A stretch of DNA of 64,000 nt from Bacteroidota bacterium (GCA_013377005.1 JACABE010000001.1:149307-213306); one strand, 5' to 3'. Shown: positions 1-8,823, numbered from the stretch's first letter. The notes: generated by a model from the letters alone, not told the origin. A program made the numbers and translations.

Positions 1-85
1 TACCATTTAAACCATCAACACCGTTTACTCCGTTCAAACCATTTACTCCGTCTTTGCCATTTGCACCGGCAGGACCTACTGCTCC
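1..85 (-). repeat. Collagen-like Gly-X-Y triplet tract
   Basis: Degenerate 9-nt repeats, each coding a Gly-X-Y triplet, at least nine in a row and continuing past the edge. Asn/Asp and small hydrophobic residues fill X and Y. Such tracts in bacterial lipoproteins usually act as a stalk or linker between the lipid anchor and a surface domain. Confidence 0.7.
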
Positions 86-169
86 TTCTTTAGTACAGGA
101 AACAAAAACTAAACATACTGCTGCAATCATCAATGTAGCAGTAAAAAAGATTTTTTGTAATTTTTTCAT
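1..169 (-). CDS. Lipoprotein with collagen-like Gly-X-Y repeats (partial, runs off left edge)
   Basis: The 5' end of a gene truncated by the window edge; 56 codons are visible. Residues 1-25 form a lipoprotein signal with lipobox VFVSC, lipidated Cys25. From residue 29 the chain is made of Gly-X-Y triplets (GAV, GPA, GAN, GKD, GVN, GLN, GVN, GVD, GLN). The segment GPAGANGKD is identical to one at the N-terminus of the multihaem cytochrome at 1680-3029, although 5 of the 9 codons differ synonymously, so this is an old protein-level resemblance and not a recent copy. The upstream regions are also alike (FNR-type box, -7 element, leader). By analogy the missing part may carry haem motifs; this is inference, as the visible part shows only the signal and linker. 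Confidence 0.8.
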   Translation of the reverse strand, partial: MKKLQKIFFTATLMIAAVCLVFVSCTKEGAVGPAGANGKDGVNGLNGVNGVDGLNG

Positions 170-234
170 ACATTCATTTTTTTGTTAAAAATATTTTTTA
201 TTATCACAAGTTTTACAACTTCAATAAATCAAAA

Positions 235-242
235 CAAATGTA
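235..242 (-). promoter_or_regulatory. Candidate -7 element TACATTTG for the truncated lipoprotein gene
   Basis: Exact match to the Bacteroidota -7 consensus TAnnTTTG on the minus strand, 65 nt before the ATG at 169. No convincing -33 TTG was seen. The FNR-type palindrome at 320-333 lies 88 bp upstream, centre to centre. Confidence 0.5.
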
Positions 243-319
243 GAAAATATATGAATATGATTGTCTGTGCTTAAAGCTGATTTAAATTGACAATACAGTG
301 TAAATTAATCATATTGGCA

Positions 320-333
320 TTGACAAATATCAA
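320..333. promoter_or_regulatory. FNR/CRP-type palindrome TTGAC-AAAT-ATCAA
   Basis: Differs by one base from the classical FNR consensus TTGAT-N4-ATCAA and by the same one base from the site at 3175-3188 (13 of 14 identical, including the spacer). It lies about 157 bp before the start of the collagen-linker lipoprotein gene. A regulator of the CRP/FNR family is the expected binder; none is encoded in this window. Confidence 0.5.
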
Positions 334-528
334 CGCAAATACTTTAAAAGCATTAATATCAGCAATTTAAAAATTAATTAAAAACATCTTTAAATTTATC
401 ACAATTATTTCTTATAAGGAAAACACGAAGCGAAGCCTTACAAACCCCCTTTGTGTTCGTGAAAAAATCATAAAAAATCATAAAAATATTTAATCAATTT
501 AGGAGGTAATTTGTGCGTAAGCTTTTTA

Positions 529-1533
529 TTAAAAAAGATAACTAACCCCTAATACAAAATCAATACCAGATCCATTGGGGCTATAAAGAGCATTGCCAGA
601 TCCTGGATACTTAATATCACTTGATTTGAATTTATAAGTGACATTATAATATTTAAAACCGTAATTCATTAAAATCTTTTTACTCATATTCATTTCAAAA
701 TTCAGACAAGCATGAAACCCAGAAACGTTTTCATATTTCCAGGTATCATCCCAGCCCTCAGAAATCTTACTGCTTTTAATTTGCAATATCGGACTCCAAT
801 AGTAACTATAACCGCCTCCAATTTTAAAACGCATCGTTTCGCCTTTTTTAAAAGGAATTATTAATGAGGGGGTTATAGAAATATAATATCTCTGAAAGGA
901 TGAGCTCGCATTATCCAGATATGGTATTAACATACTATACTGGTAATTTGCATCTATTGCAATATCTAATAATTTATTAACTTCATATCCATATTTAAGA
1001 CCAATACCATAGCCTCCTCCAAAACTTATACATGATTCGTCGCCATTAGCCATTGCAAACATAATAATTTTTGTAAAACCACCACCTATATTAAAATTTA
1101 AACCGATTCTGTGTTGAGGACGGGAAAAGGAAATTTTATTTTCGCTGATTTCTTTCATTGTACTTTTTTTAATTCTTGAACTTGCCATAGCATTATCAAC
1201 CATTAATATTTCCGGTGAATTAGACCAAAATCCTGTGTTAATTCCTAAGCGTATATAATAAGTCTTAGCTGCTTCTGTATTTATTACAATTCTGTTATTT
1301 GTATCATTGTTGACCGAAATTGAATATTTCCCTGGCAAACAATTATATTGGAAATATGAATTATTCATTAATCTTACAATTAAACTATCGTTTGCATAAA
1401 TCTTATAATTGATTAAAGATCCATAATAACTATTTTCACGAAAAATAATTATTTTACTTGTAAGGGTATCGTTACTAAATGAATAATGAGCACAGCCCAA
1501 AAATAAAAAGAGAATGATAAAAATTTTCTTCAT
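529..1533 (-). CDS. Outer membrane beta-barrel protein with N-terminal DUF2846-like domain
   Basis: 334 residues. An N-terminal signal (about residues 1-20) is followed by a small domain (about 25-110) whose pattern, a substrate-like strand then LPGKYSISV, resembles DUF2846-type proteins. The second half (about 140-334) alternates polar and hydrophobic residues, is rich in Gly/Tyr, and ends GVSYLF; the terminal Phe is typical of outer membrane barrels folded by BAM. A Cys at residue 14 in FLGC could make it a lipoprotein, but a signal peptidase I site after SFS is as likely. It is transcribed alone: a -7 element lies at 1560-1567, and the terminator of the gene upstream separates the two. Specific function unknown. 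Confidence 0.75.
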   Translation of the reverse strand: MKKIFIILFLFLGCAHYSFSNDTLTSKIIIFRENSYYGSLINYKIYANDSLIVRLMNNSYFQYNCLPGKYSISVNNDTNNRIVINTEAAKTYYIRLGINTGFWSNSPEILMVDNAMASSRIKKSTMKEISENKISFSRPQHRIGLNFNIGGGFTKIIMFAMANGDESCISFGGGYGIGLKYGYEVNKLLDIAIDANYQYSMLIPYLDNASSSFQRYYISITPSLIIPFKKGETMRFKIGGGYSYYWSPILQIKSSKISEGWDDTWKYENVSGFHACLNFEMNMSKKILMNYGFKYYNVTYKFKSSDIKYPGSGNALYSPNGSGIDFVLGVSYLF

Positions 1534-1559
1534 TTTTATTGATTTAATAAATTGTGTTA

Positions 1560-1567
1560 CAAAATTA
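1560..1567 (-). promoter_or_regulatory. Candidate -7 element TAATTTTG for the beta-barrel gene
   Basis: Exact TAnnTTTG match on the minus strand, 26 nt before the ATG at 1533 and downstream of the terminator of the preceding gene. Confidence 0.45.
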
Positions 1568-1617
1568 AAGATATTTCAATAACAGCAGTTGTTAATTACT
1601 ATATTATGAATTAAATT

Positions 1618-1652
1618 GAAAAAAGGCTGCCTCTTATGAGGCAGCCTTTTTT
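1618..1652 (-). terminator. Intrinsic terminator after the multihaem cytochrome gene
   Basis: Perfect 9-bp GC-rich stem GGCTGCCTC / GAGGCAGCC (1625-1633 and 1638-1646) with a 4-nt loop, flanked by A and T runs, so it can work in both directions. It starts about 28 nt past the stop of the cytochrome gene. Confidence 0.9.
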
Positions 1653-1679
1653 ATTAATAAACAATTTCATTAAGCTATA

Positions 1680-3029
1680 TTAAGGTAATATAGCTAATGT
1701 ATTTGTAAGTAATGCATTTGTATATTTATAATTATGAACACCCAAACTATATTCTCTCAAGCATAATTGGAAATTGATAATAGCTCCCATTTGTGCATTG
1801 GTTAAAGAAATTGCAGGTAATGAGTTATTAGTTGTAATTTGAGCAGCAGTGAAGCCAGTAGTTGATGGGTTTTTGAACATAGTTGTATTATATGTACTAC
1901 CAGTAGGATTATTGACTGGATCATAAATATTCAGGTAACCATCATAATGATTAGCTGTAAGACTGTACCATAAATTAGTTGTGGCATCACCATTTCTGTT
2001 CAGAATTTCAACACCATTTATTTTTAACTTAGAAGCTATTGCTGTGAGTAATGCTTTGATACCAGATTGGTCAGAAACAAAATCAGCATTAGATGCACTC
2101 ATCAAACCACTTGATTGGCCAACTTTGTGACAGGTTGCGTTATTACATCCATTAAAATTACCTTTAGCTTTGAAAGAGTGTCCACCAGCTGCACCGGTCA
2201 TTGGAGCCATGTGGCAATTTTGGCAAGAAGCTGCGGTTGAATGTATAGATTGAGGATAAGGTTGTGTTCCAAATTCAACGCCACCTTTTCCTGCAAAAAT
2301 AGCACCTACAGTACCATAGTGAGTATGAGTTCTGTAACTTGGTTTAAGTACATTTAAAATATTAGAACGTGTAGGACTATAGAAAGTATCATTAGGTAAA
2401 CTTACCAATTGAGCATAGTTCAACACATTTTTATCTTGTCCTGTATTTGATTTAGTAAAAGGACGAGGTTGGTGACATTTTACACATAAATTACTTTTTC
2501 CACCGTCTTGGGTAAGATTAATGGTTTTTGCACCAGCCCACATAGTCATTGGAACAGGAGCAACAGTTGTTAATGGTGTAAAATCAGCATAGCCATAACT
2601 TGTATGTAAGCTACTATGGCAGGTAAAACAACCTAATTTTCCATAAGCTGTGGTAGCTGTTGTCATATAAAGATTGGTGTAAGTAGTATCAGTACCTACT
2701 TTTGCAAAAGTAGCAGGAATATTCATGTTACATACATATTTAAACCCTTCTTGTTCATGACATGGAGCACATGCTGTATTACCTGCTTCTCCATCAGCAG
2801 CTTCTCCAAATTCATGTTTTGATAATTGGAATTGTGTAGCAACGCTATCAACCACTGATGGGTTATGACATAACTTGCAAGTTACAATTGCATCTTTTCC
2901 ATTAGCACCTGCAGGTCCAACAAGACCAATGCCATCATTGCCGTCTTTTGCACATCCGGCTAAAATCATAGATGCAGCTGAAATAATAAGTGCACCTTTA
3001 AAAAACATTTGTAAAAAATTTCTTGTCAT
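1680..3029 (-). CDS. Multihaem c-type cytochrome lipoprotein (six haem motifs)
   Basis: 449 residues. Lipoprotein signal with lipobox LAGC (Cys26), then four Gly-X-Y triplets including GPAGANGKD. Five CXXCH motifs (CKLCH at 51-55, CAPCH, CFTCH, CVKCH, CQNCH) and one CX4CH (CNNATCH) predict six covalently bound haems; extra His residues could be distal ligands. The last third has no haem motif. It was not assignable to a named family such as NrfA, octahaem reductases or decahaem MtrC/OmcA. A role in periplasmic or surface electron transfer is inferred. It is preceded by a -7 element (3092-3099) and an FNR-type palindrome (3175-3188) and followed by a strong terminator, so it is probably transcribed alone. 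CX4CH sites sometimes need a dedicated haem lyase. Confidence 0.9.
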   Translation of the reverse strand: MTRNFLQMFFKGALIISAASMILAGCAKDGNDGIGLVGPAGANGKDAIVTCKLCHNPSVVDSVATQFQLSKHEFGEAADGEAGNTACAPCHEQEGFKYVCNMNIPATFAKVGTDTTYTNLYMTTATTAYGKLGCFTCHSSLHTSYGYADFTPLTTVAPVPMTMWAGAKTINLTQDGGKSNLCVKCHQPRPFTKSNTGQDKNVLNYAQLVSLPNDTFYSPTRSNILNVLKPSYRTHTHYGTVGAIFAGKGGVEFGTQPYPQSIHSTAASCQNCHMAPMTGAAGGHSFKAKGNFNGCNNATCHKVGQSSGLMSASNADFVSDQSGIKALLTAIASKLKINGVEILNRNGDATTNLWYSLTANHYDGYLNIYDPVNNPTGSTYNTTMFKNPSTTGFTAAQITTNNSLPAISLTNAQMGAIINFQLCLREYSLGVHNYKYTNALLTNTLAILP

Positions 3030-3073
3030 TGTAATTGTTTTTTGTTTATATATTTTTTATTACAAAATTTAGT

Positions 3074-3088
3074 TGACTTTTTAAGTCA
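3074..3088. promoter_or_regulatory. Palindrome TGACTT-TTT-AAGTCA at the predicted cytochrome transcription start
   Basis: Perfect 6-bp inverted repeat with a 3-nt spacer, directly downstream of the -7 element at 3092-3099. It could be an operator or a short 5' hairpin in the mRNA. No identical copy was seen elsewhere in the window. Confidence 0.35.
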
Positions 3089-3091
3089 TCA

Positions 3092-3099
3092 CAAAAATA
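3092..3099 (-). promoter_or_regulatory. Candidate -7 element TATTTTTG for the multihaem cytochrome gene
   Basis: Exact TAnnTTTG match on the minus strand, 62 nt before the ATG at 3029; the FNR-type palindrome is centred 86 bp further upstream. Confidence 0.5.
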
Positions 3100-3174
3100 A
3101 TAAGTTTATAAATATGTATTATAAAAAATGGCTGACATTTCTAAACTGTTACGAGAATAACAATCAAAAAAAGA

Positions 3175-3188
3175 TTGATAAATATCAA
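3175..3188. promoter_or_regulatory. FNR-type palindrome TTGAT-AAAT-ATCAA
   Basis: Exact match to the classical FNR box TTGAT-N4-ATCAA, about 152 bp before the multihaem cytochrome start. The near-identical site at 320-333 sits at almost the same distance from a gene with the same N-terminal design. Control by a CRP/FNR-family regulator is inferred. Confidence 0.55.
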
Positions 3189-3408
3189 TTTCTTTCTTAA
3201 TGCCTCAATTACAATTTTCTCTGTAAATATTTCGTGAGATATCAATGCACTTATTTTAGATAGTACTTGTAAAAGTAATATCTACGATGCAATATTGTGC
3301 AGTTAAATATAATGTTTTTAGTTGATGTAGCTATTTGATGTTATGTTTTGGCTTAGAGTAATAGTACACGTGGATAATGCTAATAGGGATTAATTAATCT
3401 TTACTTTC

Positions 3409-6099
3409 TTATTTTGTTAATATCAGTTTACCAGTAGATGCTTTATCTCCAACACAGATTTTATAGTAATAGATTCCTTCTCGTAACTTTTTATCTTCAA
3501 AAACAATACTATGTTCGCCATTTGTTTGTTTGCTATCGCACAATAATTTTATTTCTCTGCCAGTTACATCAAAAATACTTATCCGAACTTGTTCGGATTC
3601 TTTTATAGTATAAGTAAAAGTCGTTTTATCAGTAAATGGATTTGGAGAAATATTAATATTTAAATAGTTTGTCTCTTTTTCAATTATTCCTGTGTTGTCG
3701 AAATAAATAATATTAGATTTATTAAGTGATTCACAGTCGTTAATTGTAACAATTACAAAATAATTACCTGTTTGAGAAGGACTGTAAGAGCTTCCTGTTG
3801 CTCCAGATATATAACCTGTTGAAAGACTATACCATTGATTACCAATAGTCGCATCAGAAATCAGAGTATTGCCAATTTGTGTAATAACAGGCGTAGGTGG
3901 TGTTTGATTAATAATAAGGGATACTATATCTGAAGTATCTTTATTTAACGAATTACAATTACTTAGTTTACACCTGTATTGATGAGTATCTGCATTGGTT
4001 ATTTCAACTACAGACATTGTTGATGTATTTGTATTTGTATATATTGCACCTGTAGGAATTCCATTTGTTACATTAGCCCACGTTCCATTGTTATTATATT
4101 GCCATTTATAATTTATAGGTGTAGATCCTGTTGAAGCTACAGAAAAAGAAATGCTGGTTGATGGAGTACAAGAAGTTTGGGAAAAGATCGGTTGCGAAGT
4201 AATTGATAATGGAATACAAAAAGTAGTTGCATTTCCAGTTAAGGCGGGAGTTTGGTAGCATTTAGTTGTAGAATTATATTCAAATACTGCATAATAAAAT
4301 GTAGTACCTGATGAAAGTGATGACAAATGCACAACACTTCCTGTTCCTTTATAAACTACATAATTACCAGATCCTATTTGAATTCCATTTCCAAAAGAAG
4401 TATCGGCAGCATAAGAAATTCCGTTTACGGGCGTTGCATTTACAGGATTAGATGCTTTTGCAAGAATTAACACAGAATCACCATTGCCACGAGTAAATCC
4501 AATTGTCATTGAAAAATTGGTTAAAGCTGATGATGTAAAAACAGAAGCCTGAGTAGTAGGAGGAGAGCATGGTAAAGGAAAACTTACGTCAAATGAAATA
4601 GTAGTATCTGGATTCGTAATATTCGAAATGTTTAATCCTCCAATACCTCCTGTTTGTAAAAAACATTTTGGATTACTATTGTCGTTAATGGCTGTTCGCC
4701 CAACAGAAGATGAATAATGAGCAATATTTGTGTTTCCATTTACAGTCAAAGTTCCGCCTGGTCTGTAAAGATATACCCCATCAGGAGGTCCATTTGCATT
4801 ACCATTTAGCGTTGTGTCAATTCTATAAACTATCAAACCTGAACCAGGGATATTCGATTCAAAAGTTCCTGTTTTATTTCTGTATTCTACCATAAAAAAC
4901 TCATTGGTAGAATAAGGTGAGGCTATTTTATAGCAATTATTTATTGATGAAGTTAATGGTTTCAATGTATAAGTTCCAGATGTTGTAATTTCCGGTATCG
5001 AGTTAATCCATATATGATTTGAATATCTCCATTTCATGTATGCCAGCATATGCCCGCCTCCGCTTTCCATTAAATCCCAAGACCCAACAGGAGAAATAAC
5101 ACCCTGATTTGTATAATGATATAAGTCAGGGGCACCTAAAGCGTGAAACATTTCATGGCACAATGTTTCAACAGCTACCTGATTCTCTGGTTGAAAAGTA
5201 TAATCATAAACTTTTTTGTTATTAATATAAACATTTTGTGAAGACAAGAACCAACGATGAGCCCATAATAAACTACTCCATGCACCGCAATTTCCTTTTA
5301 CAATAAAACAGACATTATCAACATTATTATCACCATCACCATCTATATTTAATGATGATGGAATCGGAGAGTTTGTATTTATCCAATTTACAGCATCTGC
5401 AAGTAATTGATGTTCTCTGGCAGTTCTGTCAGAACCATTGTCAATACCTGTATATCCGATTGTATTTGTTGTAGCATTAAAAGGCTGGAAGTAACCACGA
5501 GGATGAGAATCCTGGTAAGATAGATTGGTAGTCATCGCACAATAGGGATAGTGCGAGCTATTAATTGTTAGATTACCATAAGATACTTCCGTATAATAAG
5601 ATTTAAGAGAAATACCTGAAGGCGGGTTAAAATCATTATCATAATCTTGTCTGGTAGTTGTAAATTCGTCATCATCCGAAAATCTGATATATATTACAAT
5701 ATTGTTCAGCACCCCCGAATGAGGAGCTTTAGGTGAAAAATTATTGCTAATATTTTCTTTCCCAAACATCTCTTCGCGTCTTCGTTGATATTCTGATTCT
5801 GAAATTTTAGCCCATTTAGCTAAACCAACACTTGCCGGATTCAAACTATTTACTAAATATTTTGATGGCTTAAGAATATCTCCATTAGGTACTGCATAAT
5901 AAAAATAGCCATTAGGGGCTTGAATAATTGTGTATCCTTCTGTGTCGTGTATCCAGTTAAAAAATTCATCTCCTGATACAAAACAACTAAATTTTTTGCC
6001 ATCAGGCTGTGTAATTGTATATGGAAGTCTTTCAAAATAAGCTGCTCTGGAAGTAAAAAATAATAAAAATAAGATAGAAATAAGAAATAATTTTTTCAT
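3409..6099 (-). CDS. Secreted M6-family metalloprotease with type A T9SS sorting domain
   Basis: 896 residues from the MKKLFLIS start; an in-frame ATG at 6138 is unlikely because the -7 element at 6136-6143 would put the mRNA start after it. Domains in order: signal peptide (1-20), propeptide region (to about 120), peptidase M6 domain (about 125-500) with the zinc motif HEMFHALGAPDLY near residue 315, a fibronectin-like region, one or two Ig-like segments (about 620-800), and a C-terminal type A sorting domain (about 815-896) starting at SPNPF and ending in the usual short basic tail. The sorting domain sends the protein through the type IX system, where it is normally cleaved and held on the surface. 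Known M6 enzymes degrade host or environmental proteins; the substrate here is unknown. Confidence 0.93.
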   Translation of the reverse strand: MKKLFLISILFLLFFTSRAAYFERLPYTITQPDGKKFSCFVSGDEFFNWIHDTEGYTIIQAPNGYFYYAVPNGDILKPSKYLVNSLNPASVGLAKWAKISESEYQRRREEMFGKENISNNFSPKAPHSGVLNNIVIYIRFSDDDEFTTTRQDYDNDFNPPSGISLKSYYTEVSYGNLTINSSHYPYCAMTTNLSYQDSHPRGYFQPFNATTNTIGYTGIDNGSDRTAREHQLLADAVNWINTNSPIPSSLNIDGDGDNNVDNVCFIVKGNCGAWSSLLWAHRWFLSSQNVYINNKKVYDYTFQPENQVAVETLCHEMFHALGAPDLYHYTNQGVISPVGSWDLMESGGGHMLAYMKWRYSNHIWINSIPEITTSGTYTLKPLTSSINNCYKIASPYSTNEFFMVEYRNKTGTFESNIPGSGLIVYRIDTTLNGNANGPPDGVYLYRPGGTLTVNGNTNIAHYSSSVGRTAINDNSNPKCFLQTGGIGGLNISNITNPDTTISFDVSFPLPCSPPTTQASVFTSSALTNFSMTIGFTRGNGDSVLILAKASNPVNATPVNGISYAADTSFGNGIQIGSGNYVVYKGTGSVVHLSSLSSGTTFYYAVFEYNSTTKCYQTPALTGNATTFCIPLSITSQPIFSQTSCTPSTSISFSVASTGSTPINYKWQYNNNGTWANVTNGIPTGAIYTNTNTSTMSVVEITNADTHQYRCKLSNCNSLNKDTSDIVSLIINQTPPTPVITQIGNTLISDATIGNQWYSLSTGYISGATGSSYSPSQTGNYFVIVTINDCESLNKSNIIYFDNTGIIEKETNYLNINISPNPFTDKTTFTYTIKESEQVRISIFDVTGREIKLLCDSKQTNGEHSIVFEDKKLREGIYYYKICVGDKASTGKLILTK

Positions 6100-6135
6100 A
6101 AAAATAATATATGAATCGCTTAATTTAATAAAATT

Positions 6136-6143
6136 CAAAATTA
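6136..6143 (-). promoter_or_regulatory. Candidate -7 element TAATTTTG for the M6 protease gene
   Basis: Exact TAnnTTTG match on the minus strand, 36 nt before the ATG at 6099; it overlaps the alternative ATG at 6138 and so argues against that start. Confidence 0.5.
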
Positions 6144-6195
6144 CAATTATTTTTGCTTTATCTGTTACTTTGTTAGAGTATATCCTATTTTGTAT

Positions 6196-8595
6196 TTAAA
6201 ATTCAACAATAATACCAATTGTTGGTAGTACATTTCCCGAATAATCAGTTATTTTTCTTAATACATATTTCGTATTATCATTAGGATCGACTGCAATGTT
6301 GCCATTGATATCAAGATTGGAATAAATAGGTTGTTGTTCAGATTTGTAAGCTAATAAATTTTGAATATCAAGATAAAAGTTCAAAGACCATTTTTTAAAG
6401 AAGTATTGTTTATCAACTCTAACATCTAATTGATTAAAATCGTTGAGTCTTTCCGAATTATAAGCATTATAATTTAAATATCCTCTTCCTTTTGAATCCC
6501 AGATTTCTCGATTTGAAGACTTAACAAAATCAATAGGTGTAAATGGAGCGCCGCCGACAAAACGCCATTTGGCTCCAATATCCCAATTTCTGCCTATATC
6601 TTTCTTTAATGTAATATTCAAAATATGCTTATTATCCCATGCTGATGGAATAAATTGATGTGTCTTTTCTTTAAACTCACTTCTTACAAAAGTATAGGAA
6701 AGGATTACATTAAAGCCTTTCAAATCAATGTTTCGATAGTACACCTCAAATCCGTAAGCCCTTCCTTCTGATGTAGATGTAACTTCTTCATCTCCGAATG
6801 TACCATAATCTGCGCCTTTACTTGCAATAGAAACAGAATCATTCACAGAAAAAGGATAATAATGATACCTTTTATAAAATCCTTCTAGTGTTATTTTCGA
6901 TTTTTCGGTAAACAAATAATCCAACCCGGTTACAAAGTGGTCAACTGCAATATAAGTAATGTTATTTTGTTTGTTGACGAGTTCTTCTTTGTTATTACGG
7001 AAGCCTAAAGTTGTATAAGTCGGGCGTTGATAATATCGACCTGTATTTGCGTTTAAAGACAATTTTTCTGTCAAATTATAAGAAACAGAAAAACGCGGTG
7101 AAAATTGATTGAGCAGATTTGACATCTCTTTATCAAAATTATTTGCATCCATTCTAATCCCGAGTGAAAGTGTAAGTCTATCAGCTAAAAAAGATTTACT
7201 GATTTGTCCAAAAGCATTCCATACAAACAAATCAAGTTTTGAATTATAATCAATGGTTGTCAAACTATCTCTTGCAAATATTTTTTGAAAAGTACTGTTT
7301 GTATACCGATTATATTCTAACCCTATTCCAAAATTCAATTTATAATCCAGAGTATGTTTATTTCTTTCGAATCTGAATTTATTTTCTATTTCATCTGACG
7401 TGTAATTCAATATTTTAGATTTCGATTCATCATTATTTGGATATTTATATGATGTATTTCTCAGCATATTTCGGCTAAATACATAAGTATCATAAGAATT
7501 AGTTCTGTAATGTTTATAAACGCCACCTATTGCATAATTCCATTGTTCAAAAACAGGTAAATATCCCAAAATATATTTTTGCCTTTCGTCAGGGTTTTTA
7601 ATACCAGTATTCAGTTTAAATTGGTCAATAGCGCCAATACCAATGATAGTTAGTTCATTTTTTAAGTCGAATTTTGTTTTAGATTTCCATTGAAAATCAT
7701 TGTAAGTAGGCAAAAATGGCAATCCTATTGCGCTAAACAAAAATTGCAGATAAGAACGTCGTGCCGAAAAAACAAAAGAAGTTTTTTTACCAATTGGACC
7801 ATCAAATGTTAAAGCCAGATCAGAAGCACCTACAGAACCTTTAAACTTTAGTTTATCTGGATTTCCATCAATTAAATACATATCTAATACAGAACTTAAT
7901 GCATTGCCTTTGTTGGCAGGGAAAGCACCGGAATAAAACTCAATTTCCCTGATAAAATCAACATTAACAATGCCTACCGGACCACCCGAAGCACCTTGTG
8001 TTGCAAAATGATTCAAGTTTGGTATTTCAATACCATCCAGATAAAACCTGTTTTCGCTGGAACCACCACCTCTTACTATTACATCATTGCGAAAAGCAGG
8101 AGTTGAAGCAACACCAGGTAATGATTGCAAAACTTTAGAGATATCTCGGTTTCCGCCAGGACTCTTTTCAATTTCTGCAATACCAATACTTTTCATAGAT
8201 AAAGGACTATCTTCATCTCGCCTGAATGTTGTATTTCTAATTTCAACTCCTGCCAGATTTATAGCAATTTCATGCATAGGAATATCAATATATTTGGTTT
8301 TTCCACTTATAATCATAAACTCTGTAGTTAGAATTCTTTCGAAACCAACGGTTGAAGCTGCTAGTTTTACATAGCCGGATTTTACATTGGTGAATTCAAA
8401 TTTTCCATCAATATCAGACGAAACACCAATATTAGTGCCATTAATAATGATGTTGACAAAGGGAATTGGCTCATTGTTTTTTGCATTATAAATTCTGCCT
8501 TTTATGTTGCCATTTTGAGCATTAGCAGATTCAGCAAACAAAACAATCAACAAAACAGATATAATTGAGAAATACAATTGATAGATTTTGTTCAT
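6196..8595 (-). CDS. TonB-dependent outer membrane receptor with carboxypeptidase-like domain
   Basis: 799 residues. Signal peptide (1-26, ending NAQ), carboxypeptidase regulatory-like beta-sandwich (about 30-115, starting GNIKGRIY), plug domain (about 130-240, with LPGVA and VRGGGSSENRFYLDG), and a barrel ending GIIVEF with a terminal Phe. At 799 residues it is a short receptor, well below SusC proteins, and no SusD-like partner is next to it. It shares overall design with the receptor at 41089-43446. The substrate cannot be read from sequence. No TAnnTTTG element was found directly upstream. Confidence 0.92.
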   Translation of the reverse strand: MNKIYQLYFSIISVLLIVLFAESANAQNGNIKGRIYNAKNNEPIPFVNIIINGTNIGVSSDIDGKFEFTNVKSGYVKLAASTVGFERILTTEFMIISGKTKYIDIPMHEIAINLAGVEIRNTTFRRDEDSPLSMKSIGIAEIEKSPGGNRDISKVLQSLPGVASTPAFRNDVIVRGGGSSENRFYLDGIEIPNLNHFATQGASGGPVGIVNVDFIREIEFYSGAFPANKGNALSSVLDMYLIDGNPDKLKFKGSVGASDLALTFDGPIGKKTSFVFSARRSYLQFLFSAIGLPFLPTYNDFQWKSKTKFDLKNELTIIGIGAIDQFKLNTGIKNPDERQKYILGYLPVFEQWNYAIGGVYKHYRTNSYDTYVFSRNMLRNTSYKYPNNDESKSKILNYTSDEIENKFRFERNKHTLDYKLNFGIGLEYNRYTNSTFQKIFARDSLTTIDYNSKLDLFVWNAFGQISKSFLADRLTLSLGIRMDANNFDKEMSNLLNQFSPRFSVSYNLTEKLSLNANTGRYYQRPTYTTLGFRNNKEELVNKQNNITYIAVDHFVTGLDYLFTEKSKITLEGFYKRYHYYPFSVNDSVSIASKGADYGTFGDEEVTSTSEGRAYGFEVYYRNIDLKGFNVILSYTFVRSEFKEKTHQFIPSAWDNKHILNITLKKDIGRNWDIGAKWRFVGGAPFTPIDFVKSSNREIWDSKGRGYLNYNAYNSERLNDFNQLDVRVDKQYFFKKWSLNFYLDIQNLLAYKSEQQPIYSNLDINGNIAVDPNDNTKYVLRKITDYSGNVLPTIGIIVEF

Positions 8596-8815
8596 AAATT
8601 TTAAAATTATGTCTAATTAGTAGATGTTCTAAAGAGATTATTAAACAAACCAAATGGCATTTTTACTTTAGGATGGATTAAATATTTTCTTAAATCCACC
8701 GTCAACTTTGATTTTACATTACAATAGGTTTATGTTTTTACACTTTATTTCATTTATACTAATGATATTAATAACAAAAAAACGCTTCTAATACAACCAT
8801 GTCAAAAAAAATATG

Positions 8816-8823
8816 TAGGTTTG
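8816..8823 (+). promoter_or_regulatory. Candidate -7 element TAGGTTTG for the aromatic amino-acid lyase gene
   Basis: Exact TAnnTTTG match in the context TGTAGGTTTG, which recurs before recG and the macroglobulin gene. It overlaps the in-frame TTG at 8821 and supports the ATG at 8866. Confidence 0.5.

Larger units (their letters stand above)
170..528. other. Intergenic region, upstream of the truncated lipoprotein gene
   Basis: No gene was seen. It holds the 13-nt leader block at 191-203 that recurs before the cytochrome gene, a small inverted repeat (AAGTT-ttac-AACTT, 208-221), the -7 element at 235-242 and the FNR-type site at 320-333. The part from about 340 to 528 is plain AT-rich sequence with a short tandem repetition of AAAAATCATA near 463-485. 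Confidence 0.6.
3030..3408. other. Intergenic regulatory region upstream of the multihaem cytochrome gene
   Basis: No gene was seen. From the cytochrome ATG outward it holds the 13-nt leader block (3050-3062), a palindrome at 3074-3088, the -7 element at 3092-3099, the FNR-type box at 3175-3188 and an 11-bp hairpin with one mismatch at 3257-3284 (arms 3257-3268 and 3273-3284). The hairpin lacks a T run, so it is a weak terminator candidate for the protease gene ending at 3409. Confidence 0.6.
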
